From Paramicrobacterium fandaimingii (lineage in GTDB: Bacteria > Actinomycetota > Actinomycetes > Actinomycetales > Microbacteriaceae): a stretch of DNA of 64,000 bases. The stretch covers positions 3,286,001-3,350,000 of the forward strand of contig NZ_CP061170.1 of the NCBI RefSeq assembly GCF_011751745.2, read 5' to 3'. Shown here in pieces: positions 36,092-44,246 of the stretch (the stretch's first letter is position 1; each line of letters starts with the position of its first letter). Below the pieces are notes generated by a model that was given only the letters and a program-made list of their open reading frames with translations, made no database searches and had not been told where the DNA came from. The translations under genes were made by a program, and so were the position numbers.

Positions 36092-36802
36092 TCAGTAGCT
36101 TGTTGTGTTCTCGTCGCCCGTGTCGCTGATGATCTCCATGCCGGCGCTCGTGCCGAGAAGAACCGCGCCCGCGTCGATGAGGCTCAGCGCCTGCTTGTAC
36201 GCCTTAATCGAACCAGATGCCTTCACCTTGACGCCATCGCGTGCGCGCTCGGCGAGATAGCGGATGCTGGCGGGGTTCGCCGTTTCGATCTGACCGCTCG
36301 AGGCGTTCTTGAGGAAGGCAGCTCCGGCCTCCATCGCGAGCTCCACCGCTGTCTCCTTCTCGGCATCCGTAAGCAGAGGAAGCTCCAACATCACCTTGAC
36401 GGGGATGCCGCTTGCCTGCACGACGCCGGCGATGTCATCGCGAAACGCGTCATACATTCCGCTCTTGAGCCACCCCACCTGCACACCGATGTCCAACTGC
36501 GTTGCACCCAGCTTGGCGATCGATTCCGCCTCTGCGGCCTTTCCCGCACTCGTCATCACGCCGACGGTCGGAAAGTCCAGTGCTGTCGCGAGCTGCACAC
36601 CCGTGCCGGAGAGTTCTCCGGCGACTTCTCGAACCCACGACGCGGGAACCATCGCCGCGTTGAATCCGTGCTCGATCGCCTCGCGTGCGTGCGCGATCAT
36701 CTCGTCTCGGGTAACGCCCGTTTCAATCTTCGTGTGTTGAATGTACGGCGCGAGTTCTGCCGGCGACAGGGTAGCTGTGCCCGTCGCAGTGGTGTCAGTC
36801 AT
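36092..36802 (-). CDS. deoC: Deoxyribose-phosphate aldolase family protein
   Basis: The 236-residue TIM barrel retains the DERA catalytic set: Asp104 (QLDIGVQVG), Schiff-base Lys165 (AAFLKNASSG) and proton-relay Lys194 (VKVKASGSI). DERA splits 2-deoxyribose 5-phosphate into glyceraldehyde 3-phosphate and acetaldehyde. The start motif HTKIETGVT differs from the usual DHTLLK, so a related sugar phosphate is possible. It is the sixth gene of the rbs-like operon. Confidence 0.85.
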   Translation of the reverse strand: MTDTTATGTATLSPAELAPYIQHTKIETGVTRDEMIAHAREAIEHGFNAAMVPASWVREVAGELSGTGVQLATALDFPTVGVMTSAGKAAEAESIAKLGATQLDIGVQVGWLKSGMYDAFRDDIAGVVQASGIPVKVMLELPLLTDAEKETAVELAMEAGAAFLKNASSGQIETANPASIRYLAERARDGVKVKASGSIKAYKQALSLIDAGAVLLGTSAGMEIISDTGDENTTSY

Positions 36803-36827
36803 ATCGTTCTTTCTCTTCGTAATGGTC

Positions 36828-37283
36828 TTAAAGCTTCGAGGCGTAGTAGTCAGGCACGATGATTCCCTCGCCACCAAACCAGCGAGGAACGTCGACTCCG
36901 CAGTAGAGCCCGATGTTTCCCCATGGTTCAAAGGCACCCGTTCTCACGATCACTTTCGCCTGCTTGGCGAGCTCGCCGAGCATGTCCGCATGCGTGCGGG
37001 TCGTGAACTCGGCATCCGTGAACTGCTGCTGAAGCCACTCCTCGAGGTGTGGGCTGTTGGTCGTGACGTCTTCTGCGCGCACCACCCCTTCGACGATGAG
37101 TTCGTCAGAGATGAGGCTCAGCACGGTTCGGAGGTCAGGCAGATTCTCGGCAATGGCCAGGTCCACTCGATGCGTCGTGCGCGGAATCGGGAATCCCGCG
37201 TCAACGACCATCAGAAGATCGGTGTGTCCCAGCGTGGCCAAGGCGCCGCTCAGTTCCACATTGAGTATGCCGTTGCGTTTCAT
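36828..37283 (-). CDS. rbsD: RbsD/FucU-family sugar mutarotase
   Basis: The 151-residue protein matches RbsD/FucU pyranases, which interconvert sugar ring forms after import: MKRNGILNVELSGALATLGHTD at the start (catalytic His20) and WGNIGLYCGV near the end. Its ATG overlaps the TGA of the ATPase gene (ATGA). In context it converts imported ribose or a related sugar to the form used by the kinase. Confidence 0.9.
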   Translation of the reverse strand: MKRNGILNVELSGALATLGHTDLLMVVDAGFPIPRTTHRVDLAIAENLPDLRTVLSLISDELIVEGVVRAEDVTTNSPHLEEWLQQQFTDAEFTTRTHADMLGELAKQAKVIVRTGAFEPWGNIGLYCGVDVPRWFGGEGIIVPDYYASKL

Positions 37284-38812
37284 TTCGTTCCCTTCGTCGG
37301 AGTCGGCTCGCCTGCTGACGCGTTGGTGGCGAGCGCCATGATTGATTCCTCGGTCGCCTCGCGTGATTCCACGACGCCAGCCACCGTGCCTTCGCGCATC
37401 ACGAGGATGCGGTCGGTCGCCGTCAGCAGTTCGGGCAGGTCGGACGACGAGCAGACGATGGCGACGCCCTTCTCTGCCAGTCCGAAGAGCTGTTCGTAGA
37501 TCTCGACCTTCGCCCCGACATCGACGCCGCGCGTCGGCTCGTCGAGCAGGAGCACCTCCGGGTCGATGGACATCCACCGGGCCAAGAGCGCCTTCTGCTG
37601 GTTGCCTCCCGAGAGGTTCGTGATCGGGGTGTCGAGGCTCGCTGTCTTCACGCGCATCCGCTCGGCCAGCGTCTGAGCAGCGCGAGACAGAGTGCCCTTC
37701 TGAACCAGCCCAGCTTTCGAGTGCGTGCGGGTTTTGAGCACCCCGATGTTCTCGCCAACGGTCATTGTCGTCAAAAGGCCCTGAGCACGACGCTCTCCCG
37801 GCAGGAAGCCCAGCTTGTGCCCAACACTGGCAATGGGCGAGCGTGCATCGTACGGTGTGCCGCCCAACGAGACGCTGCCTGAGCGAGACTTCTCTGCACC
37901 GAAGATGTTCGCGAGCAGTTCGACGCGGCCAGAATCCGGCAGCCCGGCTATGCCGAGAATCTCGCCGGGGCGTACGTCGAACGACACGTCGTTGTGACGT
38001 CTGCCGCTCAGCTCGGTAACGGTGAGCGCGGGCGCGCTGCCCGCTGTCGATGGCGCTGTCCGCCCGTCAAAGTGGCCGAGTTCCCGGCCGACCATGGCAG
38101 AGACAACGTCGTCAGGCGTCACCTCGTCACGACGCCACGAGGCCACATGCTTGCCATCGCGCAAGACTTCGAGTCGGTCGCAGAGCTCAAAGATCTCCGG
38201 CATCCGGTGAGACACGTAAACCATCGTTGTGCCGTTCGCCTTGAGCTTCTTCATGAGGGTGAAGAGCCTGGATGCTTCAGCCGGCGTGAGCATTGCCGTC
38301 GGCTCATCCAGAATGAGCACGTTGCACCCGCGAGCGATGGAGCGCGCGACGACGACGAGCTGCTGAATGGCAAGGTCGAGCGTGCGAACGCTCGCACCCG
38401 GGTCGATGTCGAGGTCAAGCTCCGACAGCAGAGCTCGGGCCTGAGCATCCATCTGTCGCTGTGAGGGAAAGAGCCGCGATCCCGGCTCGATCCCCGCGAG
38501 AATGTTCTCTGCGACAGTGCGATCCTGCAGCAGCGACAGTTCTTGCGGCACGATGGCGATCGAATGCTTCGTCAGCACGGTGTTCGGATCAAAGCTCTGG
38601 ATCTTCTGCCCCTTGACGATGACCTCGCCCGAGCTCGGCGGCTGAAGTCCGGCGAGGATCTTCAGCAGAGTCGATTTTCCCGCGCCGTTCTCGCCGACCA
38701 GACCCGTGACGTCACCCTCGACGATGTTGAAGCTGACGCTGTCGAGCGCTTTGACCGGACCGAAGTTGCGCGAGAGCTCTCGCATCTCGACGAGTGGGGT
38801 GGGGGACGGCAT
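37280..38812 (-). CDS. rbsA: Sugar ABC ATPase, two nucleotide-binding domains (RbsA type)
   Basis: The 510-residue ATPase has duplicated ABC domains. The first has Walker A GENGAGKST and Walker B LILDEPTA. The second has a degenerate Walker A region (GLPDSGRVELL), signature LSGGNQQK and LLLDEPTRGVD. This is the standard arrangement of CUT2 sugar importers. It shares one base with the binding-protein stop and overlaps rbsD. Confidence 0.92.
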   Translation of the reverse strand: MPSPTPLVEMRELSRNFGPVKALDSVSFNIVEGDVTGLVGENGAGKSTLLKILAGLQPPSSGEVIVKGQKIQSFDPNTVLTKHSIAIVPQELSLLQDRTVAENILAGIEPGSRLFPSQRQMDAQARALLSELDLDIDPGASVRTLDLAIQQLVVVARSIARGCNVLILDEPTAMLTPAEASRLFTLMKKLKANGTTMVYVSHRMPEIFELCDRLEVLRDGKHVASWRRDEVTPDDVVSAMVGRELGHFDGRTAPSTAGSAPALTVTELSGRRHNDVSFDVRPGEILGIAGLPDSGRVELLANIFGAEKSRSGSVSLGGTPYDARSPIASVGHKLGFLPGERRAQGLLTTMTVGENIGVLKTRTHSKAGLVQKGTLSRAAQTLAERMRVKTASLDTPITNLSGGNQQKALLARWMSIDPEVLLLDEPTRGVDVGAKVEIYEQLFGLAEKGVAIVCSSSDLPELLTATDRILVMREGTVAGVVESREATEESIMALATNASAGEPTPTKGTK

Positions 38813-39837
38813 TAGTCCTCCACCGTGGCGTCGTCGAGATTGTCTTTGGTGATGATCTGCGCGCCTGTGTCTACGCCTTCAATGGCGGTGCCATTCTGCA
38901 GGAAGTCGTTGAGAACCTTGACGGCCTGGTAGCCCTGCTCAGTCGGGTTCTGGCTGATCGTGAACGTGACAACGCCTTCTTCGATATAGCCAGCAGTCGT
39001 CGAGAGCAGATCGAATCCAACCATCGAGATCTCACCGGCTTTACCCGACTGCGCGATCCACTTGGCAGCCGCCGTCGTCGAGCAGCAGTCAAGACCGGCG
39101 ATTGCCACCACATCCTTCTGCCCCGCCATTGTCGATGCAACGGTGTTGTACGCTTCGCTGGGCTCATTGCCCACGTTCACCGGACCGACAACCTCGAGGT
39201 CGGTGTCTGCGAGTGCCTCTTCGAATCCACCGAAGCGGTCGTGCGACCACCCCGCGCCAGTGTCGAGCGAGAACACGACGACGTTGCCCGAGGGCTCGTC
39301 ACCAAGGGTCTTCAGCAGTTCCTCTGCTTCTGAGGCACCCGACGCCTTGAGGTCCTGGCCGACAAATCCCATCTGATCTGAACCGGGATTGTCCGTGTTG
39401 AACGAAATGATGGGGATGCCTGCGTTGTACGCCTGCGAGATCACCGGCTTCAGAGCGTCGCTCGATGCCGACGAAACGGCAAGACCATCGACGGCCTGCT
39501 GCTGAATCAGAGTCTGGAGTTCAGATACCTGCTTTGCTGCGTCTCCACCGGTCGGCCCGATGAGGCTCGCATCGACGCCAAGCTCTTCTCCTGCCTTCTC
39601 CATTCCCGCCTTGATCGGGGTGGCGAATGCGAGCGAGGGATCGTGGTAGCTCAGCTTGATCCGCATCGGCTCACCGTCATCGATGCGCTCCTGAATGTAA
39701 TCGGCAAGTTCGAAGCCTCCCTCGTCGTCACCGGAGTTCGCCGGTGTGATGGCACCGCAACCGGCCAGTACCATCGCGCTTACTGCCGCCACTGCGCCTG
39801 CAGCCAGCAAACGACGGGCTTTACTCTTCACAGACAT
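38812..39837 (-). CDS. rbsB: Sugar ABC substrate-binding lipoprotein (RbsB type)
   Basis: The 341-residue binding protein has a lysine/arginine-rich n-region and a lipobox ending at Cys27 (VLAGC). The mature domain is of the ribose/galactose type, with the DAAKQVSELQTLIQQQAVDGLAVSS segment. CUT2 operon context supports a pentose ligand; the exact sugar is not readable. Confidence 0.88.
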   Translation of the reverse strand: MSVKSKARRLLAAGAVAAVSAMVLAGCGAITPANSGDDEGGFELADYIQERIDDGEPMRIKLSYHDPSLAFATPIKAGMEKAGEELGVDASLIGPTGGDAAKQVSELQTLIQQQAVDGLAVSSASSDALKPVISQAYNAGIPIISFNTDNPGSDQMGFVGQDLKASGASEAEELLKTLGDEPSGNVVVFSLDTGAGWSHDRFGGFEEALADTDLEVVGPVNVGNEPSEAYNTVASTMAGQKDVVAIAGLDCCSTTAAAKWIAQSGKAGEISMVGFDLLSTTAGYIEEGVVTFTISQNPTEQGYQAVKVLNDFLQNGTAIEGVDTGAQIITKDNLDDATVED

Positions 39838-39909
39838 CGGTTCTCCTTTGGTCCGAAAAAACGTGGATAGTGGTGATGCAAATGGGCCTGCTGTTTTAAG
39901 ACCGGCGAG

Positions 39910-40914
39910 TTACGCCTTGGTTTTGCGGCGGCGTTGCCAGGTATCGGTGGCGACAGCGGCGATGATGACGAGGCCGGTGACGACCGTCTGCCAGAACGAT
40001 GAGATGCCGTTGATGTTGAGGATGTTCTGCAGCAGACCGATGAACGCCACACCGATGATCGTTCCCCACATGGTTCCCGACCCTCCGAAGAGCGCGGCGC
40101 CACCGATGATGACGGCGGAGATGACGGTCAGCTCAAGGCCCGTGCCGGTCACGCCCTGCACGTATGAGAGGAACGACAGTCCGAGCACTCCCGCGGCGGC
40201 AGCGGTGAGCCCCGCGATGATGAATGCCGTGAGCTTGACGCCCTTCACCTCGATGCCGACGAGGCGGGCAGCTTCGGGGTTGCCGCCGACGGCGTACGTG
40301 TTGAACCCGAGGCGCGAACGCGACAGCAGCACCACACCGAGTGCGGCAATGACCGCGAAGACGACGAGCTGCATGGGGATCACGCCGAACAGGTTCCCCT
40401 GCCCGATCAAGTTGAATTCGGCCACGCCTGCCTGGCTCGCGCTCAGCGAGATTGGAGCGCCGTCAGAGATCAAAAGGGCGACGCCGCGGAACACGCTCAG
40501 GGTTCCCAGCGTGACGATGAAGCTTGGAACGCCGAGCATAACGACGGCAAGACCGTTGAGCAGACCGGCAACGGCGCCGACGGCAAGACCGATCACGACG
40601 GCAAGCGGCCAGGTGGTTCCACTCTCAATCGCGAGTCCCGTTGAGATGGCCGACAGCGCGTAAACGGACCCGACAGACAAGTCGATTTCGCCGTTGACGA
40701 TCACGAATGTCGCGCCGATCGCCATGATTCCGATCTGGGAGATCTGCTGGCCGACCGAGAACAGGTTGCCCGCCTGCATGAAGCTCGGCGAGAGCACCGC
40801 ACCGAGAATGAAGAGCAGCACGAGTGCCGCGAATACTCCCGCTTCGCGAGCGTGGAGCAGCTTCTTCGGGTCAAATGATGCGCGCCGTGGGGCTGTGGCT
40901 GTCGCTGAGGTCAC
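39910..40914 (-). CDS. rbsC: Sugar ABC permease (RbsC type)
   Basis: The 334-residue permease has eight to ten helices and CUT2 motifs (VNGEIDLSVGSVYALSA, VVMLGVPSFIVTLGTL). The GTG start overlaps the kinase stop by four bases. A 72-base gap to the binding-protein gene is the only loose junction in the operon. Confidence 0.9.
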   Translation of the reverse strand: MTSATATAPRRASFDPKKLLHAREAGVFAALVLLFILGAVLSPSFMQAGNLFSVGQQISQIGIMAIGATFVIVNGEIDLSVGSVYALSAISTGLAIESGTTWPLAVVIGLAVGAVAGLLNGLAVVMLGVPSFIVTLGTLSVFRGVALLISDGAPISLSASQAGVAEFNLIGQGNLFGVIPMQLVVFAVIAALGVVLLSRSRLGFNTYAVGGNPEAARLVGIEVKGVKLTAFIIAGLTAAAAGVLGLSFLSYVQGVTGTGLELTVISAVIIGGAALFGGSGTMWGTIIGVAFIGLLQNILNINGISSFWQTVVTGLVIIAAVATDTWQRRRKTKA

Positions 40915-41828
40915 TGAGACACTCCGATCGTGGAATTCAAGTCATGTTGTGTAGGGAGGGCCGGAACGACACCGCTCGTGGCGACCGTGTAGGCGCCCGC
41001 TTTTGCCGCAAACTGGGCGGCTTCGCGAAGCGAGCTTCCGCCGGCGAGCGACACAACGAGTGCTGCATTGAATGAGTCGCCCGCTCCGGTCGTGTCGACG
41101 ACCTGCGTCGCGAGAATAGGGTCGATGTGCCCGACCTCGCCGTTCTCTACGGTGATCGCACCGTCCGATCCGCGCGTCAAGACGACAGCGCCGTCCACCC
41201 GCTCGGCAATCAGCCGCGCGAGTCCCTCGTCGTCGCCGGGCGCGCGATCGAGATCGAGGATGATGCGGGCCTCTGTCTGGTTGGGGGTGATGATGTCAAC
41301 GGTGGCCAAAAGTTCGGCGTTCAGAGGTCGAGCCGGCGCCGGGTTGAGCACCGTGCGAATGCCCTCTTCCCGACCGATGCGCAGCGCCGCCGCCACGGCC
41401 GACAGCGGAATCTCCATCGAGACGAGAACGATGTCAGACGCCGCGATCTCGCCGCGGAATGATTCGACGTGGCTCGCATCGAGAAGGTCGAGCGCGCCGG
41501 GAGCGATGGCGATGCGGTTCTCGCCCGAGGGCTCCACCATGATGAAGCCCGCCATTGTGGGGGCGTCGTCAGAGATCAGGATGCCCGAGGCATCGACTCC
41601 CTCTTTTTCCCACAGCTCACGAGCGGCACGGCCGTAATCGTCGGTGCCGATTGCCGTCAGCAAAGACACGTCGGCACCGAGCCGTGCTGCGCCGATCGCC
41701 TGGTTCGAACCTTTGCCACCCGGGCCTTCTTCGAAGGCGTCACCGGTCAGAGTCTCGCCCGCTCCCGGCATCCTCGGCACTCGCATGGTGAGGCCGACGC
41801 CATAACTTCCGATTACTGCAATCTTCAT
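40911..41828 (-). CDS. rbsK: Ribokinase-like PfkB sugar kinase
   Basis: The 305-residue PfkB kinase has GGKGSNQAIGAARLG (the ribokinase start signature) and DTTGAGDSFNA, with the catalytic Asp in the latter. It would phosphorylate the imported sugar to its 5-phosphate, feeding the DeoC-like aldolase or the pentose phosphate pathway. It is the first gene of the operon. Confidence 0.9.
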   Translation of the reverse strand: MKIAVIGSYGVGLTMRVPRMPGAGETLTGDAFEEGPGGKGSNQAIGAARLGADVSLLTAIGTDDYGRAARELWEKEGVDASGILISDDAPTMAGFIMVEPSGENRIAIAPGALDLLDASHVESFRGEIAASDIVLVSMEIPLSAVAAALRIGREEGIRTVLNPAPARPLNAELLATVDIITPNQTEARIILDLDRAPGDDEGLARLIAERVDGAVVLTRGSDGAITVENGEVGHIDPILATQVVDTTGAGDSFNAALVVSLAGGSSLREAAQFAAKAGAYTVATSGVVPALPTQHDLNSTIGVSQ

Positions 41829-41880
41829 CGATCTGTACCAATTTGTATGTGGACAACTATGTACATGAGAGTATGCAAGG
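41829..41880 (-). promoter_or_regulatory. Promoter/operator region of the ribose-type operon
   Basis: This AT-rich stretch upstream of the kinase holds the palindrome ATGTACAT (41859-41866) flanked by related TATG repeats (TGTATGTGG and GTATGCAA). It is the obvious place for the GntR regulator of this operon to bind. I cannot place -35 and -10 boxes with confidence. Confidence 0.45.
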
Positions 41881-41964
41881 GCCGCGGGGGAAAGTCAATT
41901 TTGGGTGAAAGGCAGGCCACAGTCTCACTGATGACGTGCAGGATCGGCGGCCTACTGCACAGAG

Positions 41965-42003
41965 CACAGGGCCCGTGCCGCATGACGCGGCACGGGCCCT
42001 GTG
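41965..42003 (-). terminator. Perfect 17-bp GC-rich hairpin terminator
   Basis: CACAGGGCCCGTGCCGC (41965-41981) pairs exactly with 41987-42003 across a five-base loop. It lies 56 bases after the stop of the 42060-42683 gene and ahead of the ribose-type operon promoter, so it separates the two units. It has no long U-tract, as is common in high-GC actinobacteria. Confidence 0.8.
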
Positions 42004-42059
42004 TCACCCGCAGCGTCGGCCCTTCCGAACAGACGCGTTGGGCGCTTTCCCGAATCTGC

Positions 42060-42683
42060 TCAGGCGGAGAGCGTGTCGACGCCGAGGGAGAAGTCCAGAT
42101 TTCCCACCCCGTTGTTGGCGAGTGCCACCGAGAGCAGGCCTGCTCCCTCCAGCCAGTGCGCCATCTTCAAGCCACCGGCGTCCAACGGCTGCAGCCCGAG
42201 GCTCGTGATGAACGTCTCAACACGCGCCTTGGCCTGCGCATCGTCGCCCGCGATGAAGACAGCAGGGCTCCCCTTCTCCAGAACATGACGGAAGATGGTG
42301 TTGAAGCCCTTCATCACACTGGCGCTGGCTGGCACCACCTTCGCGACTTCCTGCGCGATCGAGGTCTCTTCGCTGTGATCGAGCCCGTCGAATGTCGCGT
42401 TGAAGGGATTGCTGATGTCGACGATCGCCTTGCCCGCGAGAGACTCTCCGAACTGGGAGGCCGCCGGAACGACCCCGTCGGCCAACAGAGCCAGGATGAC
42501 GATGTCGCCGACCGGGGCTGTCCCCCACTCTCCGGTCGTTGCTCCCTCGCCGAGACTCTCGGCGAGGGCAACGGCCTTCGACGTGTCGCGGGCGAGGATC
42601 TCAACCGTGTTACCGCCGGCGAGCGCCCGCGCGCCGAGCGTACGGGACATGTTTCCCGCACCGATGATGCTGATGCTACTCAT
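42060..42683 (-). CDS. NADP/F420-dependent oxidoreductase-like protein (NpdG/ProC-N fold)
   Basis: The 207-residue protein is a Rossmann-type reductase (ISIIGAGNMSRTLGARAL) of the group containing F420:NADPH oxidoreductases, with VDISNPFNATFDGLD and a helical C-terminus. It may transfer hydride between NADPH and a deazaflavin or act on a small substrate. It is second in a two-gene operon after an SDR. Confidence 0.8.
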   Translation of the reverse strand: MSSISIIGAGNMSRTLGARALAGGNTVEILARDTSKAVALAESLGEGATTGEWGTAPVGDIVILALLADGVVPAASQFGESLAGKAIVDISNPFNATFDGLDHSEETSIAQEVAKVVPASASVMKGFNTIFRHVLEKGSPAVFIAGDDAQAKARVETFITSLGLQPLDAGGLKMAHWLEGAGLLSVALANNGVGNLDFSLGVDTLSA

Positions 42684-42716
42684 GATGTTTCCTGCTTTCG
42701 TTGTGTGGATTGTGGT

Positions 42717-43451
42717 CTATATCGCGGTGGTGCCACCGTCGGCGACGAGCTCCATCCCGTTGATGTAGCTGGAGTCGTCGGAGGCGAGGAACAGGGCCGT
42801 TGTGGCCATCTCATCGGGGCGACCCATCTGGCCTCGGGGAATGAGCGACTCGAACTGACGCATTGTCTCCTCGTCGAAGAGCTCTTCCTGCTTGGCCGTG
42901 GCGACCTGGCCTGGGGTTAGGACGTTGACGCGAATGCGACGGTCCTTGAGCTCATTGAGCCAGACGCGTGCCCAGGCCTGCTGCACGGCCTTGCTTCCGG
43001 CGTAGACACTCCAACCGGGGAATGCCCCGAGGGAGGCGTTGGACCCGGTCATCAAAATGGAACCGCCGTCGTTGAAGAGCGGAAGCGCCTTTTGAACGGT
43101 GAACATGGTGCCGCGGGCGTTGAGCCCGAAGGCGGCGTCGAACTGGGCTTCTGTCACCTCGCCGAGCATGCCGGGTTCACCCACGCCAGCGCTTGCCCAC
43201 AGCACGTCGATGCTGCCCTTCTCGCTCTTGACGGTCTCGTACAGTCGGTCAAGGTCGTCAAGGTTCGCGGCGTCGCCTTGCACGCCCGTGACGTTGCGGC
43301 CGATGTGCTGCACAGCCTCATCCAGCGCATCCTGGCGGCGGCCGGTGATGAAGACGTATGCACCCTCATCGACGAACAGCTTTGCGCCAGCCAGGCCCAT
43401 GCCGGTTGTTCCGCCCGTGACGACCACTACCTTGCCGTCAAGCTTTCCCAT
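42717..43451 (-). CDS. Short-chain dehydrogenase/reductase under TetR control
   Basis: The 244-residue classical SDR has TGGTTGMG, WASAGVGE in place of NNAG, and YAGSK at the active site. AAGGAG lies five bases before the ATG at 43451. It is divergent from a TetR gene across a promoter with repeated GTACACCGA sites and leads the operon with the NpdG-like reductase. Confidence 0.88.
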   Translation of the reverse strand: MGKLDGKVVVVTGGTTGMGLAGAKLFVDEGAYVFITGRRQDALDEAVQHIGRNVTGVQGDAANLDDLDRLYETVKSEKGSIDVLWASAGVGEPGMLGEVTEAQFDAAFGLNARGTMFTVQKALPLFNDGGSILMTGSNASLGAFPGWSVYAGSKAVQQAWARVWLNELKDRRIRVNVLTPGQVATAKQEELFDEETMRQFESLIPRGQMGRPDEMATTALFLASDDSSYINGMELVADGGTTAI

Positions 43452-43500
43452 CGTTGCTCCTTCGGGTTGTGGTGCGATGCGCACCAGGGGATGCCGATGC

Positions 43501-43573
43501 TAAGTACACCGATCTGTGTGGATAACATACACGGCGCGTTGCCCTCGCGCAACTATGTACACCGAACGTTACC
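43501..43573. promoter_or_regulatory. TetR/SDR divergent promoter with two GTACACCGA operators
   Basis: TAAGTACACCGA (43501-43512) and TATGTACACCGA (43554-43565) flank a minus-strand promoter, TTGCGC (43547-43552)-N17-TATGTT (43524-43529). GTTACC follows at 43568-43573. On the plus strand TATGAT (43583-43588) is a possible -10 for the TetR gene. The same layout recurs at 57979-58052. Confidence 0.7.
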
Positions 43574-43594
43574 TTTTCGGGGTATGATGGTGCC

Positions 43595-44206
43595 ATGACG
43601 GAGTTAGAGAAGGGCCCAACGGGCCGCCGCCGCGGCCGGGGCGCCCGCGAGCGCATCCTCAGCGCGTCCCAGCAGCTCTTCCGCGATCAGGGCATCAATC
43701 AGACCGGTATGGATCAGCTGTGTGCGGCGGCCCAGGTCTCCAAGCGCACGGCATACCAGCACTTCGCAGGCAAAGACGAGCTGATCGCCGAGTACCTGCA
43801 GCAGGTCGACCCCACAGTGATGTCGAGCATTTTTGACAGCCCAGACCTCAGCCCGCGCGAGAAGCTCCTCGCGGTGTTCGACATGCGTCCCACCAACCCG
43901 ATGTGCCCGTACATCTCGGCGGCTGTCGAGCTGCACGATCCCGAGCACCCGGCGTCGCAATACGCCAGCGAGTACAAGAAGGCGGTCGCCGCGAAGCTCG
44001 CGAACGCCGCACGTGAAGCTGGCGCAGCAGACCCTGAGCAGCTCGGCGAGCAACTCGCACTGCTGCTCGATGGCGCCGCGGCACGCACGCGAGTTCTCAA
44101 CGCCAACGCCTTCCCCACTGCAGCGGCCATCGCCGTCACGCTCATCGACAGCGCGATCGCCGCTGCGTCACGCGACCACGGGCACCGGGAGACCGTCTCG
44201 CGCTGA
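43595..44206 (+). CDS. TetR-family repressor
   Basis: The 203-residue protein has a TetR helix-turn-helix (INQTGMDQLCAAAQVSKRTAYQHFAGKDEL, about 30-59) and a C-terminal ligand domain with the cysteine-containing MCPYISAAVEL segment. It is divergent from the SDR-NpdG operon and probably represses it and itself through the GTACACCGA sites. The copy of those sites in front of the CPBP gene at 57.9 kb suggests a second target. Confidence 0.9.
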   Translation: MTELEKGPTGRRRGRGARERILSASQQLFRDQGINQTGMDQLCAAAQVSKRTAYQHFAGKDELIAEYLQQVDPTVMSSIFDSPDLSPREKLLAVFDMRPTNPMCPYISAAVELHDPEHPASQYASEYKKAVAAKLANAAREAGAADPEQLGEQLALLLDGAAARTRVLNANAFPTAAAIAVTLIDSAIAAASRDHGHRETVSR

Positions 44207-44246
44207 CCGAGCATCACGACAACGCCCTAGCCGGTCGTGCCGCGTG

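Noticed and set aside
41469..42920. 483-codon open frame on the plus strand
   Set aside because: It is antisense to ribokinase and the NpdG-like gene and runs straight through the 17-bp terminator hairpin; no recognisable protein.
41854..43560. CAACTATGTACA shared by the ribose-type promoter and the TetR/SDR promoter
   Set aside because: Only 12 bases match and flanking sequence differs; the regulators belong to different families, so I treat it as chance.
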